Positions 45,332 through 53,758 of a stretch of DNA of 64,000 bases are shown here, piece after piece. A program made the position numbers and the translations under genes. This DNA is from JANOSH01 sp031415695 (GTDB lineage Bacteria > Actinomycetota > Acidimicrobiia > Acidimicrobiales > Ilumatobacteraceae). The DNA lies in NCBI GenBank assembly GCA_031415695.1, contig JANOSH010000054.1, forward strand, positions 1 to 64,000, given 5' to 3'. Numbering within the stretch: position 1 is the stretch's first letter; each line of letters starts with the position of its first letter. The notes below the pieces were generated by a model. The model saw only the letters and a list, made by a program, of their open reading frames with translations, had not been told where the DNA came from and searched no databases.

Positions 45332-46183
45332 TTACCCGGCTGGGCGGGTGAGCTTTTCCTTCGCCATGCCAACAATGCGACCAGCGGCGATGGATCCACG
45401 GCGTAGGAAGCGCTGAGTGCGGGGTTCGTCACTCGGCTGACTGTTCGGTTTGAACATTTTGGCTCCGGCAGTACCGGTCGAGCCTGGCATTGGGTAGCGG
45501 CTGAGCACCTCGGACATGCCAATGCCGTACAGGTAATGCTGGTGCATCATGTCTCGAAGGCCGGTGCGGGGCCGATAGTGCATGAGACCTTTGTCGCTGT
45601 AGCCGATCGTGTAACCCTTGTTCATCAGCGCCCAGCTGATTGCGATGTCTTCGCAACGGGTCAACGTGGTGTCGAAACCATCGACTGCGTCGAATGCTGC
45701 TCGCGACATGATGAGGTTGGCCGACACAATGTACGGGACATCGAGGAACGTTGGTAAGCCGTCGGGCGTTGCCGGTGCCCGAAGGGGTCGCGTACCGACC
45801 GGGGTGAAACGGTCGTCGCTCATGGTGCCGCCCACAGCGCCATGCTTGCCGAGAGCCACAAGGAGATGGCGGGCCCATCCGGCATCGGCAGCGTCGTCGG
45901 CGTCGCAAAATATCAGCGTTTCGGTCCTGGCGGCTCGGGCTCCGACGTTTCGAGCATGTGATGCGCCGCGCTTGTCAGAGGATGACACGGTGCGAATGCG
46001 ACTGTCACCAAGCTCGTTCAACATTTTGCTGAGCTGCTGTGTTGCCGCCACCGCTGGCGTATTGACGGACAGCACGACTTCGAACGTGTCGGTGACGTCC
46101 TGTTGGAGAAGAGACTCGAGTTGCAGACGAAGGTCATCACCGACGCTGCCAACAGGAACAATGATGGAAAAGGCTGGTGGCAT
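45332..46183 (-). CDS. Glycosyltransferase family 2
   Basis: This is a 283-residue GT-A-fold glycosyltransferase. The N-terminal FSIIVPV begins the nucleotide-binding fold. The DxD-type metal motif is FCDADDAAD, and the acceptor-side catalytic acid is in TRCEDIAISW. After about residue 230 it has a basic tail (RTQRFLRRGS). There is no membrane helix. Isolated from other sugar genes, so the acceptor is unknown. Confidence 0.87.
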   Translation of the reverse strand: MPPAFSIIVPVGSVGDDLRLQLESLLQQDVTDTFEVVLSVNTPAVAATQQLSKMLNELGDSRIRTVSSSDKRGASHARNVGARAARTETLIFCDADDAADAGWARHLLVALGKHGAVGGTMSDDRFTPVGTRPLRAPATPDGLPTFLDVPYIVSANLIMSRAAFDAVDGFDTTLTRCEDIAISWALMNKGYTIGYSDKGLMHYRPRTGLRDMMHQHYLYGIGMSEVLSRYPMPGSTGTAGAKMFKPNSQPSDEPRTQRFLRRGSIAAGRIVGMAKEKLTRPAG

Positions 46184-46234
46184 GACGCGACGGACTGTAT
46201 CTACTTGTTGGCCTGCGTGCCTGAGTCGATCTTC

Positions 46235-46273
46235 TCAAAAAGCGAACGAGCCGCCGGCAGATGCCGACGGCTC
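46235..46273 (-). terminator. Rho-independent terminator after the cold-shock gene
   Basis: On the minus strand a 12-bp near-perfect stem (GAGCCGTCGGCA with TGCCGGCGGCTC, one G-T pair) at 46273-46248 is followed by GTTCGCTTTTTG. It lies 27 bases after the csp stop and separates csp from the glycosyltransferase gene. Confidence 0.85.
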
Positions 46274-46299
46274 GATCAAGATCTTTGGGATCTACAAGA

Positions 46300-46500
46300 T
46301 CAGACCACTCGTACCTTTTGTGCTTCCTCACCCTTACGGCCGGGAGCCACTTCGAACTCAACAGTTTGTCCCTCGGTGAGGGACTTGTAGCCCGAACCTT
46401 CGATGTTGGAGAAGTGGACGAACACGTCGTTACCACCCTCGCGGGAGATGAAGCCGAAGCCCTTCTCAGCGTTGAAGAACTTCACAGTACCTCTGGTCAC
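46300..46500 (-). CDS. Cold-shock protein (CspA family)
   Basis: This is a 66-residue single-OB-fold RNA chaperone. The RNA-binding motifs are KGFGFI (RNP1) and VFVHFSNI (RNP2). It starts at GTG with GAGAG about 8 bases upstream. A 170-base region before it holds its promoter and leader and no gene. A strong intrinsic terminator follows. Confidence 0.96.
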   Translation of the reverse strand: MTRGTVKFFNAEKGFGFISREGGNDVFVHFSNIEGSGYKSLTEGQTVEFEVAPGRKGEEAQKVRVV

Positions 46501-46670
46501 AATTTTTCTCTCTTCATGATCGAGACAGCCCTTGTGACTGCCTCGATGGAGAGTCTAGGTGGATAACGACGCAATACGCACTGCCTTGGCGGGAAGTTGT
46601 CCTTCTAGCGTCTAGATTTGCGCCACCGGGGATGTGGCCTGTTCATGGTCGCCGCCGTGTTGGGGGCACA

Positions 46671-47474
46671 GTGCAACTGCAGGGAGCGACCGTATTGGTG
46701 ACGGGCGGGTCACGCGGAATTGGCGAGGCCATGGCCAGGGCGTTTGCCGCCTCGGGGTCAAAGGTTGTTGTGGCGGCTCGTTCGCTCGATGACATCAACC
46801 GCGTAGCACGCGAGGTCCGTGGTATCGCGGTCCCCGTCGACCTTCTTGACCGATCGCAGGTCGATTCGCTTATTGACCGCGTCGAAGAAGAAGCCGGTCC
46901 CATAGATGTGCTGGTCAATAACGCTGGCCTCGACACGGTCGAGCCGTTTGCGTCGGTCAGCGACGAGCGAATTCGCGATGTGCTCAATCTGAACCTCGAA
47001 GTGCCGCTGGTACTGACGCGTCATGTGTTACCCGGCATGTTGAAGCGAGACCGTGGCCACATTGTGATGCTGTCGTCGCTGGCGGGCTCTGCGGGCTTTC
47101 CCGGGTTGGCGGCGTACTCGGCCACGAAGGCTGGTCTTAATAACTTTCTGGGTGCGTTGCGGCTGGAACTTGGCGATTCGTCGGTCAAGACCACGCTCGT
47201 TGCCCCCGGACCCGTCGACACTGCCATGTGGTCGCACCTCGAGGACGGTGACTATTTCACGCCAATGCTCAAACGCCTTCGGTTGATGCAACTCATACCG
47301 ATGTACAAACCCGAACAGATTGCGGCCATGACCGTGAAGGCTGTGGCCGAGAACCGTCGACATGTCCGTACGCCCAAGCGGCTGTCAGCGACGTTTTGGC
47401 TCGGTGAGGCACCTCGTCGTATCACCGAGACCATCCTTACCGGTGTCCATTTCGACAAGCCCCGCAACGGCTAA
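46671..47474 (+). CDS. SDR family oxidoreductase
   Basis: This is a 267-residue short-chain dehydrogenase with TGGSRGIG near residue 12, NNAG, and the catalytic Ser-Tyr-Lys set in LSSLAGSAGFPGLAAYSATKAG. The C-terminal 60 residues (PMYKPEQIAAMTVKAVAENRRHVRTPKRL) are of the type seen in SDRs of lipid metabolism. The GTG at 46671 is preceded by GGGGG. An in-frame ATG at 46632 is possible but adds a basic segment before the fold. The 3' end overlaps the convergent acyltransferase gene by 90 bases. Confidence 0.85.
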   Translation: MQLQGATVLVTGGSRGIGEAMARAFAASGSKVVVAARSLDDINRVAREVRGIAVPVDLLDRSQVDSLIDRVEEEAGPIDVLVNNAGLDTVEPFASVSDERIRDVLNLNLEVPLVLTRHVLPGMLKRDRGHIVMLSSLAGSAGFPGLAAYSATKAGLNNFLGALRLELGDSSVKTTLVAPGPVDTAMWSHLEDGDYFTPMLKRLRLMQLIPMYKPEQIAAMTVKAVAENRRHVRTPKRLSATFWLGEAPRRITETILTGVHFDKPRNG

Positions 47475-48596
47475 GAACTGTTTTGCCGTAGTGGCACTCG
47501 GGCCGAGGGCAATAGTGCGGGCCCAGGTCGTTGCGGGTACCTCGACACAGCGCCATAACACCCACGCAGCGACCAAGGCCACTATCAGCGCGACAGCGAG
47601 ATAGACCATCTGTCCCGTCCGATCGGTGCCAATCGTGGCGTCAACAGCGAAGTAGCACACGCTGAAGACCACCGAATGAATGAGATACAGGCTGTACGAA
47701 ACCTGGCCGACAAATTGGAACCCCCGGCCTCCAAGCCACCGGTCCAGACGCCGGCGGCGGGCAGCTGCACCGATAATCACCAGCGTGGCAACAGCAACCA
47801 ATTTGAAGTGTGGTTCACTGACCGCTGCGCCAAGTGAATAAACAACTACGAACAACGCCAGGCTTCGCCACCTAAGAGCACCACGGCACGCGTTGTGTAG
47901 ATGAACGCCGAGTAGGAACGTGCCGAATGTTCTCAGCCACGGCGCGGGCAGAAACTCGCCCTGTACCTGACCGAGCGAGAAGAACAGTGCCAAGGCGCTA
48001 GCCACGACCAAGACAAGTCGGTTGCCATCACGATGAGAGCGGGCTGAAATGGAATTGGCCAGGGTCACAAGGCCGACATACACGACATAGAACATCATCT
48101 CGAAACACAAGGTCCAGAAAACTGAGCTGATCTCGTCGAGACCCAACGCCTCTTGTGCGTAGAACAGGTGGGCGATCAACCCACCGGCCGAAAACGGGTT
48201 GCCTTCAAGTTCGAACCCGTCGCCGGTAAGCGCCGAGCTGGCGGCCGCTACGGCGATGGCGATGACGATGGCTGCATAGTACGGAGGGGTCAACCGCACG
48301 ATTCGTCTCACGGTAAACCGCACCCAGAATCGAGGGGTGGCGATGTAGCTGGCGACGGAGTGGGCGGTGACAAAGCCGCTGATGACAAAGAACACCGCAA
48401 CGCCCAGTCCGCCGTATTGGCCGACAACGGTCCGAACCCCGGCTGGAAGCGACCTCGCCACGCTGACGACCCGGCTCTCGGGGTCGTCTGTCAAATTGAG
48501 GTGGTACACCACGACCATGGCCGCCGCTATTCCTCGGAGACCATCGATGGTCACCATGCGTGATGCAGACGTGCCAGAAGTGGTATTCGCCGCCAT
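47385..48596 (-). CDS. Acyltransferase 3 family membrane protein (OafA/YrhL type)
   Basis: This is a 403-residue integral membrane O-acyltransferase. Its first helix carries the catalytic-type motif IDGLRGIAAAMVVVYHL with the His. FFVISGF and VRFTVRRIVRLTPPY follow, then about ten helices in all. It transfers acetyl or other acyl groups to surface sugars, peptidoglycan or lipids. The isolated setting does not show the acceptor. The C-terminal 30 residues are encoded antisense to the SDR end. Confidence 0.85.
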   Translation of the reverse strand: MAANTTSGTSASRMVTIDGLRGIAAAMVVVYHLNLTDDPESRVVSVARSLPAGVRTVVGQYGGLGVAVFFVISGFVTAHSVASYIATPRFWVRFTVRRIVRLTPPYYAAIVIAIAVAAASSALTGDGFELEGNPFSAGGLIAHLFYAQEALGLDEISSVFWTLCFEMMFYVVYVGLVTLANSISARSHRDGNRLVLVVASALALFFSLGQVQGEFLPAPWLRTFGTFLLGVHLHNACRGALRWRSLALFVVVYSLGAAVSEPHFKLVAVATLVIIGAAARRRRLDRWLGGRGFQFVGQVSYSLYLIHSVVFSVCYFAVDATIGTDRTGQMVYLAVALIVALVAAWVLWRCVEVPATTWARTIALGPSATTAKQFLAVAGLVEMDTGKDGLGDTTRCLTEPKRR

Positions 48597-48724
48597 CTAC
48601 GTATGATCACTCTCCAATTGCCGCCGAGAAGGGGGTATTTTGGCCCCTCTGTGCGAAAGCGGCTCGGCCCGAAAATATGGACCTCAGCTCGCCCCGATGT
48701 CGGAGCCAGGCCTACATTGCCGTC

Positions 48725-49795
48725 ATGGAACTGACACTGATCGATACGGCTAACCAAGCCCGTACCGAAACGACTGTCTCTGCCTACCCGGCAGGTGGCA
48801 GTGTCTTCATCAGAACGGCCGATCTCGAACGGGCCACAGGTTTCATTCGCAAGCCTGAAGGCCTGTGCATCGACGACCTGTGCTTTCCGGTCCGATCGTC
48901 AATCGACGGAACCATCGACGGTCGGCCTGCAATCGATCTCGGTGCCGTCGCAGCTACGCTTGGCCGGCCTCTCGTCGTCGACATGGCTGCAGGCGTTGCG
49001 GTTATGGGAGCCGGCGACGTGCAGCGCTCGCAATCCCTGAAATCGGGTATGGCCCCCGATTTTTCGCTGCCCGACCTCGATGGCAACCTCCATACGCTGT
49101 CCGATTATCGAGACCGCAAGGTCGCCCTCTACGCCTACGCAAGCTGGTGAGGTTGTCGAACTGATCTGCCCGTGTGGCAGGCGCTTCAGGAAGAACTAGG
49201 TTCCAAAGGTCTCACCGTTATAACGGTTGCTCTCGACAAGAACCCCAACGATGCTCGCCCATTCATCGAGGTGGCCAAACCAACGCATCCCAGCCTGATC
49301 GACACTGACTATGTGTTGGCCGACTTGTACAACATGGTCAACGTGCCAACTGTGTTGTGGATCGATGAGCAAGGTCGCATCGTGCGGCCCAACGACGTCC
49401 ACTATCTCGACGAGACCTACACGGCTATTCATGGATACAGCCCCGAAGCCCCAGTCGCCGCGCTGCGTGCGTGGGTCCGTGGTGAGGCCCCCGCGTACCC
49501 AGGGGATGCGCTCGCCGACCAACCTGTCGCCGATGCCGAGCACCAAGAAGCCCGTGCCGAGTTCGCGCTAGCGTGGTGGCTCGCCAACCAGGGTCGGTCG
49601 TCCGAAGCCGAGCCACACTTCATTCGAGCAGGCAATCTGGCGCCGCACGATTTCACGATTCGGCGAGGGTCAATGCCCATTCGCGGCATCGACCCGGCAG
49701 GACCGGACTTTTTCGCCATGGTAGGCGACTGGGTCAAGGCGGGTAACAGCTATTACCTGCCTCAGGCCGACCTCGCCCCCACAAAGGGGATGTAG
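48725..49795 (+). CDS. Candidate selenoprotein: thioredoxin-fold (TlpA/peroxiredoxin-like) protein with in-frame UGA
   Basis: The frame from ATG 48725 stops at TGA 49148-49150 and continues in the same frame to 49795, giving 356 residues if TGA is read as Sec142. Residues 1-95 form an unrecognised N-terminal domain. From about 108 a redoxin domain begins (GMAPDFSLPDLDGNLHTLSDYRDRKVALYAYASW). The TGA is followed by GCR, so the site is W-U-G-C, where thioredoxin-fold proteins carry the first active-site Cys. The domain continues normally after it (LPVWQALQEELGSKGLTVITVALDKN) and includes the cis-Pro segment NVPTVLWID. About 110 C-terminal residues form an extra region (EARAEFALAWWLANQGRSSEAEPHFIRAGNLAP, TPR-like). 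A SECIS-like hairpin follows the TGA. Alternatively it is a nonsense mutation in a Cys or other codon. Confidence 0.75.
49161..49187 (+). promoter_or_regulatory. Bacterial SECIS-like hairpin downstream of the in-frame TGA
   Basis: A 5-bp stem CTGCC/GGCAG (49166-49170 with 49176-49180), extendable by a T-G pair, closes the 5-base loop CGTGT. Outer bases CTGA and TCAG can add a lower stem. The loop begins 20 bases after the TGA and has G followed by T at its second and third positions. Known bacterial SECIS elements need a short stem, a G in the first two loop positions and a loop about 16-37 bases after the UGA. All three are met. Confidence 0.65.
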
Positions 49796-49815
49796 TACCC
49801 GACAGTATCGACGGT

Positions 49816-50913
49816 TTGACCCGTCCCCGGCTTGTGGTGTTCGCCGACGACCGCACGGGCGCGCTCGAAGTTGCGGGTGAGTGTGCGCAGGCTGGTTTGG
49901 GTCCCGCCGTTGTCGAGGTGTTCCCGTCGTCGGCCCTGGAATCGGTTGTCACGGTCATCGACGTTTCCACTCGGCATCTGACTGCGGGCGAGTTGGCGAG
50001 ACGGGTGCAGATGTTGGGTCATCTTGCTGGGGTGCGGACGGCGTACAAGATTGACTCGATGCTGCGAGGAAATTGGGCCCACGAGTTAGTTGAAAGGTGG
50101 CGCACCCGACCGTTCGAGCGAGTGTTGGTGATACCCGCGTTTCCTGGACTCGGTCGCGTGTGTATCGGCGGCGTTGTGTATGTCGACGGCATCCCGGTGG
50201 GTGTCGCTGGTGCCGATGCCAGATCATCGAGGCCCTCAAGCCGTCCGGTAGACCATCTCGTAGCTGCGGGTGCCACGGCGGTAGATCACCTTGATTCGGT
50301 GGATCTCGTTCAGCGGTGGCTTGCTGCCGATAGGGCGCCCTTTGCCGTTTGCGACGCTGCGACAGACGCCGATCTTGCTGCGCTCGGCCTGGCATGGGCG
50401 CGACACGACGGTGTATTGCTAGCCGGGACGGCGGCAAGCATCGGCGCTGCGGCGGGTGCGTTGGCCGCCATGTCCCCAAGTTTTTCATCGCCGCCAGCGC
50501 CAGTGGTGGATCTGCCGGCACTGGTTGTCTGTGGAAGCCTGCACCCAATGGCTCGCCGCCAGCTCGCAGAACTGGAACGCAGAGATAGCGAAGGCAAGTG
50601 CTGCACGATTGTGACCACCACTGTCCCCGACGCTGTGCCGGTCGATGCCAAGGCGGCCGAGCGTTGTCTTGTGGATCTGTCTCGCCGGGTTCGAGACCTC
50701 CTTGAACAGTGTGACTTTGCCAGTGTTGTCATAGTTGGTGGCGATACCGCAGCGGCCATTTTGGGCGACGGCACCCGATGGGTGGGCGGCTGCATCGCTC
50801 CGGGCATACCCTGGAGTCATGAGGCACATGGGGGGCAGCTCGTGGTGACCAAGGCAGGCAGCTTTGGAGAGGCTCGTACCCTCGTTGAGCTCTTTGGATG
50901 CGATTCCCCTTGA
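49816..50913 (+). CDS. Four-carbon acid sugar kinase family protein (DUF1537, OtnK-like)
   Basis: This 365-residue kinase belongs to the family that phosphorylates threonate or erythronate at C4. The N-terminal domain starts LVVFADDRTGALEVAGECA, carries the family Asp pair, and has YKIDSMLRGNW. The C-terminal nucleotide-binding domain has VVIVGGDTAAAIL and GCIAPGIPWSHEAHGGQLVVTKAGSFG. It starts at TTG, 20 bases after the redoxin gene, and overlaps pdxA by 16 bases. Kinase plus PdxA2-type dehydrogenase is the known module for converting four-carbon acids to dihydroxyacetone phosphate. Confidence 0.88.
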   Translation: MTRPRLVVFADDRTGALEVAGECAQAGLGPAVVEVFPSSALESVVTVIDVSTRHLTAGELARRVQMLGHLAGVRTAYKIDSMLRGNWAHELVERWRTRPFERVLVIPAFPGLGRVCIGGVVYVDGIPVGVAGADARSSRPSSRPVDHLVAAGATAVDHLDSVDLVQRWLAADRAPFAVCDAATDADLAALGLAWARHDGVLLAGTAASIGAAAGALAAMSPSFSSPPAPVVDLPALVVCGSLHPMARRQLAELERRDSEGKCCTIVTTTVPDAVPVDAKAAERCLVDLSRRVRDLLEQCDFASVVIVGGDTAAAILGDGTRWVGGCIAPGIPWSHEAHGGQLVVTKAGSFGEARTLVELFGCDSP

Positions 50914-51905
50914 CCGGCATAAACGGTCGGCCGATGGCCATAACCATGGGCGACGCATCGGGTGTCGGACCCGAGATAGTGCTGCGCTCCTTCGCCGGTG
51001 GCAGTCTGCGCAACGATGTCGTCGTGTACGGCGATGCGGCAATTCTTTGCGCCGGAAATCGACTCCTGGGCCTTGATGTGCCGATTCGAAGCCATACCAG
51101 TGGCGAACCGACCGAGCCCGATGTGCTCAACGTCGTTGACGCCGCTTGCCTGCATGCGCCCGATCATCGTCCCGGCGTTCTCGATGCTGCGTCGGGCGCG
51201 GCTGCTCGTCACTACGTGGTGCAGGCAACGACTGACGCGTTGGACGGTCGCGTCGCCGGTGTGGTGACGATGCCAATGAACAAGGAAGCAACGCAGCTCT
51301 CCGACCCGATGTTTGTTGGGCACACGGAGCTGATTGCAGAACTGTGTGGGGCAACAAGCGTCACCATGATGCTGACGAGCGGCTCGCTCGCTGTAACCCA
51401 TGTGAGCACCCATTGCTCGTTGCGCGAAGCGATCGACCGGGTACGCGCCGATCGAGTGCTCGATGTCATCGGGCTAACTCACGACACCCTCGCGCGCTTT
51501 GTAGAACAGCCACGTATCGCCGTTTGCGGGCTTAACCCACATGCAGGCGAGCATGGCCTGTTCGGTCATGAGGACGAAGAACATGTTGCTCCGGCAATCG
51601 CTCACGCCGTTGCCGATGGACTGTGTGTCACAGGACCACACCCGGCCGATACGGTGTTCCATCAGGCGGTGCACCGACACCGATACGACGCCATCGTCTG
51701 TATGTACCACGACCAAGGGCATGCCCCGATGAAGCTTCTGGCCTTCGATACCGCTGTGAACGTCACGTTGGGATTACCCATCATTCGCACCTCGGTCGAT
51801 CATGGAACAGCCTTCGACATTGCGTGGACAGGCCAGGCGTTCACCGATTCACTCGACCACGCCCTGCTGTACGCCTGGAAGCTTGCTGGCGGCCATATCC
51901 TATGA
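50898..51905 (+). CDS. pdxA2: PdxA-family 4-phospho-four-carbon-acid dehydrogenase (PdxA2-like)
   Basis: This is a 335-residue metal- and NAD-dependent oxidative decarboxylase. Family motifs are ITMGDASGVGPEI, MPMNKEA, GHTELIAELCG, GLNPHAGEHGLFGHEDEE and MYHDQGHAPMKLLAFDTAVNVTLGLPIIRTSVDHGTAFDIA, with the metal-binding His residues. PdxA of vitamin B6 synthesis is the close relative, but coupling to a DUF1537 kinase indicates PdxA2, acting on 4-phosphothreonate or erythronate. Confidence 0.9.
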   Translation: MRFPLTGINGRPMAITMGDASGVGPEIVLRSFAGGSLRNDVVVYGDAAILCAGNRLLGLDVPIRSHTSGEPTEPDVLNVVDAACLHAPDHRPGVLDAASGAAARHYVVQATTDALDGRVAGVVTMPMNKEATQLSDPMFVGHTELIAELCGATSVTMMLTSGSLAVTHVSTHCSLREAIDRVRADRVLDVIGLTHDTLARFVEQPRIAVCGLNPHAGEHGLFGHEDEEHVAPAIAHAVADGLCVTGPHPADTVFHQAVHRHRYDAIVCMYHDQGHAPMKLLAFDTAVNVTLGLPIIRTSVDHGTAFDIAWTGQAFTDSLDHALLYAWKLAGGHIL

Positions 51906-51908
51906 GCC

Positions 51909-52628
51909 ATGGCTCTCGATGACAGCAGTATCGAACGCATTCTTGTAGTGACGGCCCACCCCGACGATGTCGATTTCGGAGCGGCGGGCACCATTGCGGG
52001 TTGGACTGCGCAGGGCATCGAGGTGACCTATTGCGTTGTTACTGATGGTGATGCCGGAGGGTTCGACCCGTCGGTTCCACGGGATCAGATTGGGCCGATT
52101 CGTCAGCGTGAACAGACCGCAGCGGCAAAGGAGGTCGGTGTCGACAAGCTGGTGTTCCTCGGGTTTCCCGACGGCTACCTTGTGGCCAACTTGGAGCTGC
52201 GTCAAGAAATCAGCCGTGTCATTCGTCAGGTACGACCGCAACGTTTGTTATGCCAGAGCCCAGTACGCAACCTTGACCGACTGTTTGCGAGTCACCCGGA
52301 TCATCTTGCTGCCGGCGAGGCGACGGTGTGCGCGGTGTATCCCGATGCCCGCAACGAGTTTGTCTTTCCGGCGCTGCTCGACGCTGGCCTGGCCCCGTGG
52401 TCCGTGTCTGAACTGTGGATCATGGCAGGTGCCGACTCCAATCATGCCGTCGACGTTACGGCCGAGGTCGATCGCAAGATGCTGGCTCTGCGCCGCCACG
52501 AAAGTCAGCACCAGAATCCCGACGGCATGGAGGAGCGCGTCCGAGGCTGGATGTCGCAAACGGCTCAGCAGTTCGGATTGGGCGAGGGTAGATTCGCCGA
52601 GGCGTTCCGTGTGGTCAGTACCCAGTGA
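51909..52628 (+). CDS. PIG-L family deacetylase
   Basis: This is a 239-residue zinc-dependent N-deacetylase of the LmbE/PIG-L/MshB family. The metal site is AHPDDVDFG near residue 16 and SHPDHLAAGEA in the middle. It begins 3 bases after pdxA2 and overlaps the next gene by 4 bases. In actinobacteria, relatives act on N-acetylglucosaminyl-inositol (mycothiol) or mycothiol S-conjugates. In this operon an N-acetylated sugar-derived substrate is possible. Confidence 0.9.
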   Translation: MALDDSSIERILVVTAHPDDVDFGAAGTIAGWTAQGIEVTYCVVTDGDAGGFDPSVPRDQIGPIRQREQTAAAKEVGVDKLVFLGFPDGYLVANLELRQEISRVIRQVRPQRLLCQSPVRNLDRLFASHPDHLAAGEATVCAVYPDARNEFVFPALLDAGLAPWSVSELWIMAGADSNHAVDVTAEVDRKMLALRRHESQHQNPDGMEERVRGWMSQTAQQFGLGEGRFAEAFRVVSTQ

Positions 52629-53740
52629 CACGGCTCGGGTGCGCTCCCGATCGAACCTGGGTCAGTGATGCAATTGCTGCGATCGAAGCCGACGTACAGC
52701 GCTCGGCCGATACCCACCTACTACGGTTCCCGTTGCCGCGTCATTGGAACGTCGATCTGTATCTCAAAGACGAGTCCACACATCCAAGCGGCAGCCTCAA
52801 GCATCGGTTAGCCCGCTCGCTGTTTCTGTACGGCTTGTGCAACGGTTGGATCGGCGAGGACACCACGGTTGTCGAGGCCTCGTCCGGTTCTACGGCGGTG
52901 AGCGAGGCGTACTTCGCGCAGCTTCTCGGAGTGCCGTTCGTGGCGGTAATGCCCGCGACAACATCGCCTGAAAAGATTGCCCTCATCGAACGTCAAGGTG
53001 GTGCATGCCATCTGGTGCATGACGGCTCGCAGGTGTACGCCGAAGCGGCTCGGCTTGCAGCCGAATGTGATGGCCACTACCTCGACCAGTTCACCTATGC
53101 CGAACGGGCAACGGATTGGCGGGGCAACAACAACATCGCTGAATCGATCTTTGAACAGATGTCGTTGGAACGATTCCCCGTACCCGAATGGGTGGTAACC
53201 GGCGCCGGAACCGGTGGAACGAGCGCCACCATCGGGCGGTATGTCCGCTACCGACGCCACGCCACGCAGATGTGCGTGGTCGATCCTGACCACAGCGTTT
53301 TCGCCGACTACTACGACACCCGTGACCGTGGCCTTACGCTGCCGAGAGGCTCACGAATTGAAGGAATTGGTCGGCCGCGGGTTGAGCCAAGTTTCGTACC
53401 CGACGTTGTCGATCGCGTGCTCCGAGTCCCCGATGCTGCGTCGATTGCCTGCCTGAGAATTTTGGAGGAGTCGACGGGTCGGCGCGCAGGTGGGTCAACG
53501 GGAACCAACCTGTGGGGATGTTTCATGTTGGCGGCAGAGATGCGAGCGACGTCATGTGCAGGGTCAATAGTCACGCTGCTTTGCGACTCCGGCGACAGGT
53601 ATTCCCATACCTATTACGACACGAATTGGCTTGCCGCTGAGCGTCTCGATCCCGCACCGTATCAAGGCTTGGTACGGCTGCTTCTCGCTGGTGAGGACGC
53701 CGAAACGTTCCTCGCTGCAGTCATAGATTTGCCGAGTTGA
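52625..53740 (+). CDS. PLP-dependent cysteine synthase-family enzyme (Cds1-like)
   Basis: This is a 371-residue fold-type II PLP enzyme. The Schiff-base Lys is in HPSGSLKHRLA, the substrate loop is EASSGSTAVSEAYFA, and the phosphate-binding Gly-rich loop is GAGTGGTSATIGRY. The C-terminal TLLCDSGDRYSHTYY holds the Ser facing the pyridine nitrogen. It closely resembles mycobacterial Cds1, a cysteine desulfhydrase, and is longer than CysK. It starts at GTG within the PIG-L stop. A sulfur-releasing role next to a candidate selenoprotein is suggestive but unproven. Confidence 0.85.
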   Translation: MTRLGCAPDRTWVSDAIAAIEADVQRSADTHLLRFPLPRHWNVDLYLKDESTHPSGSLKHRLARSLFLYGLCNGWIGEDTTVVEASSGSTAVSEAYFAQLLGVPFVAVMPATTSPEKIALIERQGGACHLVHDGSQVYAEAARLAAECDGHYLDQFTYAERATDWRGNNNIAESIFEQMSLERFPVPEWVVTGAGTGGTSATIGRYVRYRRHATQMCVVDPDHSVFADYYDTRDRGLTLPRGSRIEGIGRPRVEPSFVPDVVDRVLRVPDAASIACLRILEESTGRRAGGSTGTNLWGCFMLAAEMRATSCAGSIVTLLCDSGDRYSHTYYDTNWLAAERLDPAPYQGLVRLLLAGEDAETFLAAVIDLPS

Positions 53741-53758
53741 CGTCGTACCATCGACGCC

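Noticed and set aside
49172..49795. Independent gene starting at GTG after the TGA
   Set aside because: A start there would give a thioredoxin fold lacking its first strand and active-site loop, and the frame is continuous with the upstream half.
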